Shown here piece by piece: positions 7,944 through 16,003 of a stretch of 64,000 nt of DNA; position 1 is the stretch's first letter; each line of letters opens with the position of its first letter. The DNA lies in NCBI GenBank assembly GCA_044229235.1, contig JBGATH010000018.1, forward strand, positions 16,081 through 80,080. Direction: 5' to 3'. The notes under the pieces are model-generated. The model saw only the letters and a program-made list of their open reading frames with translations. It did not search any database and was not told the DNA's origin. Source of the stretch: UKL13-2 sp044229235. Lineage in GTDB: Bacteria > Pseudomonadota > Gammaproteobacteria > Burkholderiales > Usitatibacteraceae. The translations under genes and the position numbers were made by a program.

Positions 7944-9935
7944 ATGAGACTTCACCATCTGATGCGCGCGCTGTGCGCGACCGGCTTGGTCTGGGCTGCC
8001 ACCGCGCAGGCGCAGTTTGTGACGCCCGGCAGCAACCTGGTGGTCGACGGCATTCCCCCCATCGAGGAAGCGCTGGTCGCGAAGGTGGCGGCCTATACCG
8101 ACTTCAAGCCGACTGCCATTGTGACGTGGCACCCGGCCAAGGCCGGCATGCTGATCCGTCGCCGCGCGGGCAACGCCAACCAGTTGCATTTCCTGGCCAG
8201 TCCTGGAGCCGAACCGGAGCAGATCACCGATTTTCCGGATGCGGTGGGCGGCGCGACCTTTCAGCCGAAGAAAGGCGAATACATTTTGTTCACCAAGTCT
8301 GCCGGCGGCGACGAGGTGTTTCGCATCTATCGCATGGATCTCGCGACCAAGACGGTAACGCCGGTCTCGGATGAAAAGGAACGAGCCGCTGCGCCAGCCT
8401 GGAACCGTAAGGGTGATCGCATCGTGTACGCCACCGTGGGCGTGGACCGCAACAGCAGCGCGCGCAAGGCAGTCACCAAGATCTATCTCACCGATCCGCT
8501 GCAGCCCGCGGATTCGCGTGTGTTGGCCACGCTGGATGGCGGCGGCTGGGGCGGCTTCCGCTTTTCGCCGGACGACAAGCGCCTGGTGTTTCAGGAATAC
8601 GTGTCGGCCAACGAAGGCCACATCTGGATGATGGACCTGGCCAGCGGTGAAAGGAAGCGTGTCACGCCGGCAGCAGGCGGCAAGGAAAAAGTCTTCTACG
8701 GCAGCGCGCGCTTTACCAGGGACGGTAAATCGCTCTATGCGGTTTCCGACCGCGGCAGCGAGTTCCGGCAGCTGATCCTGATTGACCTGGCCTCAGGCAA
8801 GGAAAAGGTACTGACCGGCCAGCTCAAGTACGACATCGACGCCTATTCGGTCTCCGAGAAAGCCAAGTTGATTGCCCTCATCACCAACGAGGAAGGCTCG
8901 GGCGTGCTGCGCTTCCTCGATCTTGCCTCACACAAGGAACTGCCGCGGCCGGCACTGCTGGCCGGCGAGATCAGCGGCCTGCGCTGGAGCGGCGCCGATG
9001 ATGACGAAGACAGCGACGGCAAGGAACTGGCGTTGAATATCACCTCGTCGCGTTCGCCGGGCGACGTGTATGCGTACAACCTCGCCAGCAAGAAGCTGAC
9101 CCGCTGGACGACGAGCAGCAGTGCGGGCGTGAACCCGCTGGAATTTGTGGAGCCGAAGATCGCGCGCTGGAAAAGCTTTGACGGCTTGACCATTTCCGGC
9201 TTCGTGTATCAACCTGACCCGGCAAAATTCCCGGGAAAACGCCCCGTAATCGTCAACATCCATGGCGGCCCGGAAGGACAGGCGCGGCCCGGTTTCATCA
9301 ACCGCAACAATTACATGGTGAACGAATTGGGCATCGCCATGATTTTTCCGAACGTGCGCGGCTCAGCCGGCTTCGGCAAGACCTTCCTGGCGCTGGACAA
9401 TGGCAGGAAACGCGAAGACTCGGTGAAGGACATCGGCGCATTGTTCGAGTGGATCGCCACGCAGCCCGACCTTGATGTCGGCCGCATCATGGTTACCGGC
9501 GGCAGTTATGGCGGCTACATGTCACTGGCGGTGTCGGCGCACTATGCCGACAGGATTGCCGGCTCCATCGACGTGGTGGGAATTTCCAATTTCGTCACCT
9601 TCCTGACCAATACCGAAAGCTATCGCCGCGACCTGCGCCGAGTGGAATACGGCGACGAGCGCGACCCGGACATGCGCGCGTTTCTTGAGAAGATCTCGCC
9701 ACTCAATAATGCCGAGAAGATTCGCAAACCGATGTTTGTGGTCCAGGGCCGCAATGACCCGCGCGTGCCCTATACCGAAGCCAACCAGATCGTCGCCCAG
9801 CTGAAGAAACAGAAGACACCGGTCTGGTTCCTGATGGCGATGGACGAAGGCCACGGCTTCGCCAAGAAGAACAACGCCGACTTCCAGTTCTATGCGTCGA
9901 TCAAGTTCATCGAGGAGACGTTGCTGAAGAAGTAG
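7944..9935 (+). CDS. Exported S9-family prolyl-oligopeptidase-like serine peptidase
   Basis: A 663-residue exported peptidase. The N-terminus MRLHHLMRALCATGLVWAA with a following AQA site is a signal peptide, so it should act in the periplasm or outside. Residues about 60-430 hold a beta-propeller with repeated WD40/TolB-like blades (for example GGWGGFRFSPDDKRLVFQEY). The C-terminal alpha/beta-hydrolase domain carries the triad Ser521 (GGSYGGYMS), Asp605 (GRNDPRVP) and His637 (DEGHGF). The ATG at 7944 was chosen over an upstream in-frame ATG lying inside sseA because it begins the signal peptide and has AGGAACG upstream. It is convergent with a second S9 peptidase. Family members cleave short peptides; specificity is unknown. 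Confidence 0.88.
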   Translation: MRLHHLMRALCATGLVWAATAQAQFVTPGSNLVVDGIPPIEEALVAKVAAYTDFKPTAIVTWHPAKAGMLIRRRAGNANQLHFLASPGAEPEQITDFPDAVGGATFQPKKGEYILFTKSAGGDEVFRIYRMDLATKTVTPVSDEKERAAAPAWNRKGDRIVYATVGVDRNSSARKAVTKIYLTDPLQPADSRVLATLDGGGWGGFRFSPDDKRLVFQEYVSANEGHIWMMDLASGERKRVTPAAGGKEKVFYGSARFTRDGKSLYAVSDRGSEFRQLILIDLASGKEKVLTGQLKYDIDAYSVSEKAKLIALITNEEGSGVLRFLDLASHKELPRPALLAGEISGLRWSGADDDEDSDGKELALNITSSRSPGDVYAYNLASKKLTRWTTSSSAGVNPLEFVEPKIARWKSFDGLTISGFVYQPDPAKFPGKRPVIVNIHGGPEGQARPGFINRNNYMVNELGIAMIFPNVRGSAGFGKTFLALDNGRKREDSVKDIGALFEWIATQPDLDVGRIMVTGGSYGGYMSLAVSAHYADRIAGSIDVVGISNFVTFLTNTESYRRDLRRVEYGDERDPDMRAFLEKISPLNNAEKIRKPMFVVQGRNDPRVPYTEANQIVAQLKKQKTPVWFLMAMDEGHGFAKKNNADFQFYASIKFIEETLLKK

Positions 9936-9964
9936 GCGTTCAATTTAGCCAGGTATCCGACAAT

Positions 9965-9990
9965 AAAAACCCCGCAAATGCGGGGTTTTT
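9965..9990. terminator. Bidirectional intrinsic terminator between two S9 peptidase genes
   Basis: A perfect 12-bp inverted repeat, AAAAACCCCGCA and TGCGGGGTTTTT with a two-base AA loop. It has a GC-rich core and a T-run on either strand, so it can end transcription of both convergent peptidase genes (stops at 9935 and 10019). Confidence 0.92.
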
Positions 9991-10018
9991 ATCCATCCGG
10001 CAGGCAACCACCACGCAG

Positions 10019-12037
10019 CTACTTTTTCTTGTTGCCGATCGATTCATCGAGGAAGGCAAGGATTTGCGTCCAAGTGTCCACGCGATTTTCCAGCTTGCCA
10101 AAGCCGTGACCTTCTTCTTTCTTGACCACAAATGCTTTAGGCGGATTGCCGGCCCTGGTCAACGCTTCCGCGATTTGCGAAATCTGCTTGATGGGGACGC
10201 GGATGTCGTCCTCACCGGCATAGAGGAACACCGGTTTCTTGATGCGGTCGACGTTGTAAAGCGGCGACACGTCTTTCATGATCGGCGCGTTGAGGTCCTC
10301 CGTTCCGATGATCGATTTCCAGATTGCAACGCCGGCGGTGCTATCGGCGGTGTCGCCGTCGCGGGAGGTGAGTTGGAAATTCATGTCGGTTGGCGCGAGT
10401 CCCGCAACAGCACATTTCCACATGTCGTTGGTGTTGCGAACGAGTGCCTGCAAGGAGGCGTAACCGCCGTAACTGGCACCCGAAATACATACGCGCTCCG
10501 GGTCAACGAATCCCTGTGCGATTCCCCATTTGAGAGCGTCTTCGTGGTCGTCGGACATCTGGCGGCCGTAAGTACCGAAACCCGCGTGGTAGATCTTGGT
10601 CCCCAGCCCGGGCGTGATGCGGAAGTTCGGCACGATCACGGCGTAGCCGTTGGCTGCAAACAGTTGCCCTTCATTCACACCAAAGCCGTTGGCGAACGTA
10701 TCAGCGCGTGCGTGCGGGCCGCCGTGAATGTGCACCACGGTAGGCAGTTTGGTGCCGGGCTTGTAGTTCTTTGGAAGAAAATAGTATCCGGAAATTTCCA
10801 ATCCGTCGCGGGTCTTGTAAGTCATGATGCGTTGCTCGGTCAACTTGCCGTCGAGCCAGGGCCTGGAGGTGCCGATTTGCTCTAACGTCTTGGCTTCCTC
10901 GTCATACATATACCAGCGAAGCGGCACTGTATCCGAATAGGACGTGACTAGCATGCGCTTGCCGTCCGGCGTGCGGGTGAAGTTGTTGATGCGGTTTGGA
11001 AGTGCACGATCCAACGAAGTCTGCGTGGCAGCGTATTTTTCATCCAGCCAAACCACCTCCGGTTTGCCGGCATTTACGCGGTAACCAAGAATCTTGTCGG
11101 TTCGCGGATCTGTGATCACGCCTGCAGCGCCAGCGCCGGCGGCAGTCGCGCCCATGTCGTAGCGGGGATGCGAGGCAATCATCTCGCCCAGTTTCTTCTC
11201 GTTCGGATCGAAGCGATAAACGGCCATCGTGTCGCGCTCGCCGTTGTAGGCGACCTGCAGGGTATTGTCATTCGATTCAAACGCCAGTGGCACGAATATC
11301 TTGCCTTTGTTGCCCTCGTAACGGGCGATCTCATACCAGGGAGAATCCGCGTTCTTCCGGTAGTACACCACGTTGGTAAGCGTGTCTCTTACCCATGCTG
11401 TCACCACACGCGGTACCAGTTTGCTATCGAGGATCCAATCGCTCGTATAGTCGGCGGGCCGTCCTTGCGTTATTAGTGTGTGCCGTCCGTTCTTCAGGTT
11501 CAGTCGGTACAGGTCGGTGGATTCGGCCGCTGTCATGTTGCCGCTGGCAATGATCTCGTCCTCGTTCCCCGGAATGCGGCGAAAGTAATCCAGTCCGCGA
11601 AAGACAAAATTATTGCGGGCGCGGGTTTCCTTTACTGTCATGGACAGGCGGCGGAAATCGCTCCCATCGCGGTTGATGATGAACAGGCCTCCTCCGTCAA
11701 ACCGGCCGGGACCAGTCGGCGAGTTGTTCTGGCCCAGCGTGTACATCAGCCGGTCATTGCCGATCCAACGCACGCCCTGCACATCGAACTCACTATAACC
11801 GGACAGTGCAGACGCCTTTCGAGTTTCCAAGTCGACGACGGCCAGATTCATTCGACCTTTAAACGGCATGGTGGCGGCCATGTATTTGCCATTAGGTGAC
11901 AGGTTGATACCAGCCATATTCGGCGACTTGAAGATGTCCTCAACCGTGGGAAGGCTTTGGTCGGCGGCGGCGGCGCCCGGGCATAGCGCAATCGCGACCA
12001 AGCCGGCGAATGCGCCGGAGATTAGCTTCTTTAACAT
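10019..12037 (-). CDS. Exported S9-family prolyl-oligopeptidase-like serine peptidase
   Basis: A second, diverged S9 peptidase of 672 residues. MLKKLISGAFAGLVAIALCPGAAAA is a signal peptide. A beta-propeller fills about residues 40-420, and the C-terminal hydrolase domain has the triad Ser522 (GASYGGYAS), Asp611 (GEDDIRVP) and His644 (EEGHGF). It has AGGAGG 8 bases before the ATG on the minus strand, a strong ribosome binding site. The gene is convergent with the S9 peptidase ending at 9935 and shares its terminator. It closely matches exported alpha/beta-hydrolase peptidases annotated as dipeptidyl aminopeptidase/acylaminoacyl peptidase, but the substrate is not readable from sequence. Confidence 0.88.
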   Translation of the reverse strand: MLKKLISGAFAGLVAIALCPGAAAADQSLPTVEDIFKSPNMAGINLSPNGKYMAATMPFKGRMNLAVVDLETRKASALSGYSEFDVQGVRWIGNDRLMYTLGQNNSPTGPGRFDGGGLFIINRDGSDFRRLSMTVKETRARNNFVFRGLDYFRRIPGNEDEIIASGNMTAAESTDLYRLNLKNGRHTLITQGRPADYTSDWILDSKLVPRVVTAWVRDTLTNVVYYRKNADSPWYEIARYEGNKGKIFVPLAFESNDNTLQVAYNGERDTMAVYRFDPNEKKLGEMIASHPRYDMGATAAGAGAAGVITDPRTDKILGYRVNAGKPEVVWLDEKYAATQTSLDRALPNRINNFTRTPDGKRMLVTSYSDTVPLRWYMYDEEAKTLEQIGTSRPWLDGKLTEQRIMTYKTRDGLEISGYYFLPKNYKPGTKLPTVVHIHGGPHARADTFANGFGVNEGQLFAANGYAVIVPNFRITPGLGTKIYHAGFGTYGRQMSDDHEDALKWGIAQGFVDPERVCISGASYGGYASLQALVRNTNDMWKCAVAGLAPTDMNFQLTSRDGDTADSTAGVAIWKSIIGTEDLNAPIMKDVSPLYNVDRIKKPVFLYAGEDDIRVPIKQISQIAEALTRAGNPPKAFVVKKEEGHGFGKLENRVDTWTQILAFLDESIGNKKK

Positions 12038-12409
12038 GGGTAAAACCTCCTGAATGCGTCGTTTGTTTTGATTCGTGCGTTGGATTGAACTTAGCTACGC
12101 GGATGTTAGCCCCGCAACCAAAGGTGAGAAATTATGCCAGTTTGCGACAGTTCTGCAGGCCGCAGTTTCGGTGGGATTTGCCAGCGGCGGCAACCTTCAT
12201 GGGATGAACGAGCCTGCGACTGCGTCCACAGTCGAATCCGTGTGACGAGCCGCGAAACGACCGGTTGCCGCAAAGCCCGGTCTGCCAATGGCAAATCACC
12301 AGAATTGGCGGGCGTTTCCAGCCATTTTCGGCCTGGAAGCCGCGCCAGTGCTTGTGTTTCATTTTCTGCCAGGCGCCTCTTACTTCTTCCCAGCGGCTGC
12401 GATCGGGAT
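12038..12409. other. Intergenic region with one dispersed repeat copy
   Basis: These 372 bp separate the S9 peptidase start from the 3' end of the kpsS-like gene. The part next to 12037 must hold the peptidase promoter, but I see no convincing -35/-10 pair. The part near 12307-12362 holds a copy of the dispersed hairpin repeat. Short open frames here lack coding character or ribosome binding sites. Confidence 0.6.
12307..12362 (+). repeat. Dispersed hairpin repeat, copy 1
   Basis: An imperfect inverted repeat, TTTCCAG ... CTGGAA flanked by GGCGGGC and GCCGCGCC, followed by the conserved tail CCAGTGCTTGTGTTT. It aligns with copies at 39616, 45959 and 49351. Its loop reads CATTTTC, the complement orientation of the AAAAATG loop in the other copies, as expected if the stem-loop part can invert. 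Confidence 0.75.
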
Positions 12410-13681
12410 TTAATTCGGCGTTGATCGGCCTGCTACCAGGCCGGGTGCGGGCACATTCACGAGTTGATGATGCAATCGCTGCACCATTCCGCGGGCGGCG
12501 GCGGCGATGGCGGTGCGTTCATAGTAGCCGCCGCGCACATGCAGTGTGGCCGCAATTGCCCGCAAATAGGCATCCACCAGCGATGCGTCAGGTTTCCACA
12601 GCGTGGTCCAAAACGTGTCGAGCGGTTCCGCAAAGCTCAGCCCGGGCACGCGGTAAACCGCCTTGCCCAGCGCAATGGTCGGGCGCAGCAGTTCGATGGC
12701 GCGCAGGCCGGCGGTGCTGTTGATGGTAAGCACACCGGTGCTGGCCCGCAGCAGCGCGTCCAAGTCGCCGCCGTCGATGAAATGCACGCGCGTTTCGGCC
12801 CCGGTGCCACGGGCCATTTGGCGAACACGGCGCCCCCAGGCCTTGAGCCCGGGGTCCAGCGGATGGACCTTGAACAGCAGCACGGATTCCTTGGGGGCAT
12901 GGCGCGCAAACGACAGGATGACTTCGCGCATCGCCTCATCCTGGTCGGTGTAGTGCGAATAGGCGCGAAGCGAGAAGTCGTCTTCGGTCTGCATGGCAAA
13001 TGTATAGAGCTGCCCCCGCTGGCGGGCAGCGTTGATGATGCGTTCCGCGCGGCGCCGCTCCCAGGGCGCGCGCAGCAGCCGCCAGCCGACACCGAGATAG
13101 ACCAGCACCGGCGGGTTCAGCGTGTGCCGCTGGAAGTGCGGAAAAGTCCACGGAAAAAATGCAGATGACAGGTGAAAGGCCATGTCCCACAGCGCCTGGT
13201 TCAGGAAGCGGTGCGGATACCGTACTTCCGTGTCAACTGGTGGCAGAGTCTCGGCGATGGCGCGGATTTCGGCGGGATCCCGGGTGAACTGGCTCTCGGC
13301 ATTCATGCCGTTTCTTTCGACCACCACCCAATCGGGCCGCAGGTAACCAAAATCAGTCACGGTTACGGCAATCTGCCGCGCGCGCGCCGCGGCGATGGCG
13401 ACCCGATGATGCGCGCGCTGTTCGGCCAGCAGGACCACGTCGGTGATGCGATGGTGATCAAGAAAATGCGCAATGAAGGCCGGCCAGTCCTCGGCGCGTC
13501 CGCGATAATTTGTCGCCCCGGGGCCACGCCAGAACAGCTGGTCGCCGAGGCAAATATTGATGCGCTGCACGTCGTGGCCCAGCGCACGCAGGCCATCCGC
13601 CACCTGCGCAAACAGCAGGTTGGTCGGCCCTTGCAGCATCAGGAATCGCCGGCCTGCGGCTGTGCTTGGCGGCTGCGTCAC
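12410..13681 (-). CDS. KpsS-like capsular polysaccharide biosynthesis protein
   Basis: A 423-residue protein of the capsule polysaccharide biosynthesis family (KpsS/LipB-like). In group 2 capsule systems such proteins add the first beta-Kdo to a lipid acceptor on the cytoplasmic face of the inner membrane. Family landmarks are the opening FLMLQGPTNLLFAQVADGL, GDQLFWRGPG, the AEQRAHHRVAI segment, TDFGYLRPDWVVVE, and the late FKVHPLDPG and TINSTAGLRAIELLRP motifs. The start is a GTG at 13681 that overlaps the last base of the formyltransferase stop (TAGTG), so translation is probably coupled. It is the last gene of the PKS operon. Capsule export genes (kpsMTED) are not in this window, so its acceptor is inferred. 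Confidence 0.8.
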   Translation of the reverse strand: MTQPPSTAAGRRFLMLQGPTNLLFAQVADGLRALGHDVQRINICLGDQLFWRGPGATNYRGRAEDWPAFIAHFLDHHRITDVVLLAEQRAHHRVAIAAARARQIAVTVTDFGYLRPDWVVVERNGMNAESQFTRDPAEIRAIAETLPPVDTEVRYPHRFLNQALWDMAFHLSSAFFPWTFPHFQRHTLNPPVLVYLGVGWRLLRAPWERRRAERIINAARQRGQLYTFAMQTEDDFSLRAYSHYTDQDEAMREVILSFARHAPKESVLLFKVHPLDPGLKAWGRRVRQMARGTGAETRVHFIDGGDLDALLRASTGVLTINSTAGLRAIELLRPTIALGKAVYRVPGLSFAEPLDTFWTTLWKPDASLVDAYLRAIAATLHVRGGYYERTAIAAAARGMVQRLHHQLVNVPAPGLVAGRSTPN

Positions 13682-14589
13682 TACCGGCCTTTCCCGGGCA
13701 ATTTTCCGCGCAGAATGGCGACGAAATCCCGCGCAGCGACCAGCGGCCGCCCGCTCGCTGCCAGCTTACGAACTAGCGCTCTTGATGGCCACGAGTCGTA
13801 GGTGCCGGCATCGGCCTGCGGTAAACCCGGTGTGCCCGCGGCGATTTCGGGCAGGGCTTCCTGCAGCAGCAGGGCACCGTGTCGATACAGATCTGCGGTG
13901 ATGGCCATGATGGACCCGCTGGCGGGCATGGGCAGGGTACGCGACCCGAGGACGGGACCGCTGTCGAATTCCGGGATCACACGATGCAAGGTCACGCCCA
14001 CCTCGGCGGCACCGCGCAAGGCGGCATGAAATACGGGGTCAACACCTTTGAACGCCGGCAATGGGCCGGGGTGAATATTCACCGCGCCAAGGCGCGCTGT
14101 CGCACAGGTTTCTTCGGCGACGCGTTGATTGAAGAACGCACACAGGATCAGGTCCGCGCCGCGGTCATGCAGCCAGCGCCTGCTCTCGGGGCTGTTGACG
14201 CGTCGCTCGCGCAGCCAGGGAATGCCGTCGCGGCGTGCCTGCGCAACCACACTGGCCGATGCCGTGATCCCGGCAATCACGTCCGCGAGTCGTGTGCTGG
14301 TCCACAGGTAAAGCGCGTAACGCCATCCGCAGTGACGGATCAGCGTCCACGCGCCAGCCACGTCGCTCTGCGAGGCCCGATTTACCCGCGTGGACACCAC
14401 CATGCCAACAACCCGTACTTCCGGCATCGAACGCAGGGCCGTCAATACGTTTGCGCCGTGAATCCCGCCGCTGGTCAACAGCACGATGCGCAGCGGAAAC
14501 CTGCCGTGCACCTGCGTCACGGCGCCATCAGGCGATCGGCCCGCCGGAAAATTGGCTGGCGACTCATTGCCGACACTACAGGCGCCCAA
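13681..14589 (-). CDS. Formyltransferase-family protein (10-formyl-THF type)
   Basis: A roughly 270-300-residue protein with the formyltransferase fold shared by PurN, Fmt and the sugar N-formyltransferases. The catalytic region is complete: NIHPGPLPAFKGVDP supplies the Asn and His, and VIPEFDSGPVL the Asp. The N-terminal Rossmann start is LRIVLLTSGGIHG. The acceptor is probably an amine, but which one (an amino sugar or the amino group of the PKS/oxoamine product) cannot be told. The start is uncertain: TTG at 14589 overlaps the upstream gene by 14 bp, and GTG at 14520 or 14511 would begin nearer the conserved fold. It is coupled to the kpsS-like gene downstream. Confidence 0.75.
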   Translation of the reverse strand: MGACSVGNESPANFPAGRSPDGAVTQVHGRFPLRIVLLTSGGIHGANVLTALRSMPEVRVVGMVVSTRVNRASQSDVAGAWTLIRHCGWRYALYLWTSTRLADVIAGITASASVVAQARRDGIPWLRERRVNSPESRRWLHDRGADLILCAFFNQRVAEETCATARLGAVNIHPGPLPAFKGVDPVFHAALRGAAEVGVTLHRVIPEFDSGPVLGSRTLPMPASGSIMAITADLYRHGALLLQEALPEIAAGTPGLPQADAGTYDSWPSRALVRKLAASGRPLVAARDFVAILRGKLPGKGR

Positions 14590-15934
14590 TCTCCTCCGCG
14601 AGCGCGGAGACCGTCGTTTCGATATCGTGATCGGAGTGCTGGTAGCTCATGAAAAACCTCAAGCGGGCCGCACGCTCAGGCACGGCCGGATAGAGGATCG
14701 GCTGAACATTGATGCCACGCTCATACAGCGCGTGAGAAAGGCGCACGGCCCGAAGCGAACTGCCGGTGATTGCTGGCACAACGGCATAACCGGTACTGCT
14801 GCCCGTATCGATGCCGGCCGACTGCGCGCGCGCCAGGAAGAGTTTGCCGCGGGACTGCAGTTGCGTCACGCGCTGTCCCTCGCGAGACAGGCCCTGCAAG
14901 GCGGCGAGCGATGCTGCCGCGACCGGGGGCGGCATGCCCACCGAATAGAGAAACCCCGGCGCCATGACTTTCAGGTGCTCGACCAGCGCATGTTCGCCGG
15001 CTATGTAGCCGCCGCAGCCTGCCAGTGCCTTGCTCAGCGTGCCCATCCAGATGTCCACGTCGCTACCGGAGAGGTTGAAGTGCTCGCGGATGCCAAATCC
15101 GCGCGCCCCGAGTACCCCCAGCGAGTGCGCCTCGTCGACCATCAGGAAAGCGCGGTGCCGGTGCTTGATCTCGACAAAGCGCGGCAGGTCCGGAAAATCA
15201 CCGTCCATGCTGTAGATGCCTTCGAGAACGATCAACACCCGCTCGAAGTTGCGGCGCTGCTCGGCCAGCAACAGGTCGAGCGCCGCAAAGTCATTGTGCG
15301 GGAAGGGCAGGCGCCTGGCGCCGGAGAGCTGGATGCCCTGCAGGCTGGAGTTATGAATGTATGCATCGTGGACCACGAGGTCGCGCGGGCCGAACAGATG
15401 GCCGATGGTGGAAACGTTGGTGGCGTGTCCGCTGACAAACGTCACCGCATCCTGCACGTCGTAGTGTGCCGCCAGGGCGGTCTCCAGCTCGCGGTGCAAA
15501 GGCCGCTCGCCGGACACGATGCGGCTCGCCGAGACTGATGTGCCATAGCGGTCAATCGCGGCCTTGGCGGCAGCGCTTACCTCGGCGTCTCCTGAAAATC
15601 CCAGGTAGTTGTAACTGCCGAAGTTGATGTAGTGGCGGCCGCCAATCGAGGTGGTGTTTGATGCCACACCATCATGCGGCTTGAAAAACGGGCTATCGAT
15701 ACCGAGCCGCTGGGCGCCGTCATTGAGGATGCGGATCTGCTTGTAACCGGGATGCAGGTCGAAGCGGTAAAACTCCTCGGGTATGTCCGCCGCCGTTTTA
15801 CCCGTTGTGGTCACGGGTGCTGCAGTCACGCCGGCGCTGTCAGCGCCAGCCTGGCGCAGGCGCCGTTGCAGCGTTTGCGTGATGAGCTTCTCTTTGAGTT
15901 GGGTGGTGAGCCCCGGCAAGCCTTTGCGTGACAC
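14576..15934 (-). CDS. PLP-dependent alpha-oxoamine synthase (AONS/SPT-like)
   Basis: A 452-residue fold-type I PLP enzyme of the family containing 8-amino-7-oxononanoate synthase, 5-aminolevulinate synthase and serine palmitoyltransferase. These enzymes condense an amino acid with an acyl thioester, losing CO2, to give an alpha-amino ketone. Visible are INFGSYNYLGFSG, SRIVSGERPLHRELE, VDEAHSLGVLG and the Schiff-base lysine Lys302 in TLSKALAGCGGY. It has about 95 residues before the usual AONS start, longer than BioF. The start is a GTG at 15934 with AGGA upstream. It sits 69 bp after a PKS that lacks a thioesterase, so I infer it releases the PKS chain rather than serving biotin synthesis; no other bio genes are near. 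Confidence 0.88.
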   Translation of the reverse strand: MSRKGLPGLTTQLKEKLITQTLQRRLRQAGADSAGVTAAPVTTTGKTAADIPEEFYRFDLHPGYKQIRILNDGAQRLGIDSPFFKPHDGVASNTTSIGGRHYINFGSYNYLGFSGDAEVSAAAKAAIDRYGTSVSASRIVSGERPLHRELETALAAHYDVQDAVTFVSGHATNVSTIGHLFGPRDLVVHDAYIHNSSLQGIQLSGARRLPFPHNDFAALDLLLAEQRRNFERVLIVLEGIYSMDGDFPDLPRFVEIKHRHRAFLMVDEAHSLGVLGARGFGIREHFNLSGSDVDIWMGTLSKALAGCGGYIAGEHALVEHLKVMAPGFLYSVGMPPPVAAASLAALQGLSREGQRVTQLQSRGKLFLARAQSAGIDTGSSTGYAVVPAITGSSLRAVRLSHALYERGINVQPILYPAVPERAARLRFFMSYQHSDHDIETTVSALAEEIGRL

Positions 15935-16003
15935 GTGAATCCTGGTTCAGGAGGGCGTGAAGCGGTATTTTGCCTCCAAGCCGCGGCGTGTGCCCTTTCG
16001 CCT

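Noticed and set aside
14486..15538. 350-codon open frame on the plus strand across the oxoamine synthase gene
   Set aside because: Antisense shadow; the minus-strand protein has an intact PLP site and operon context.
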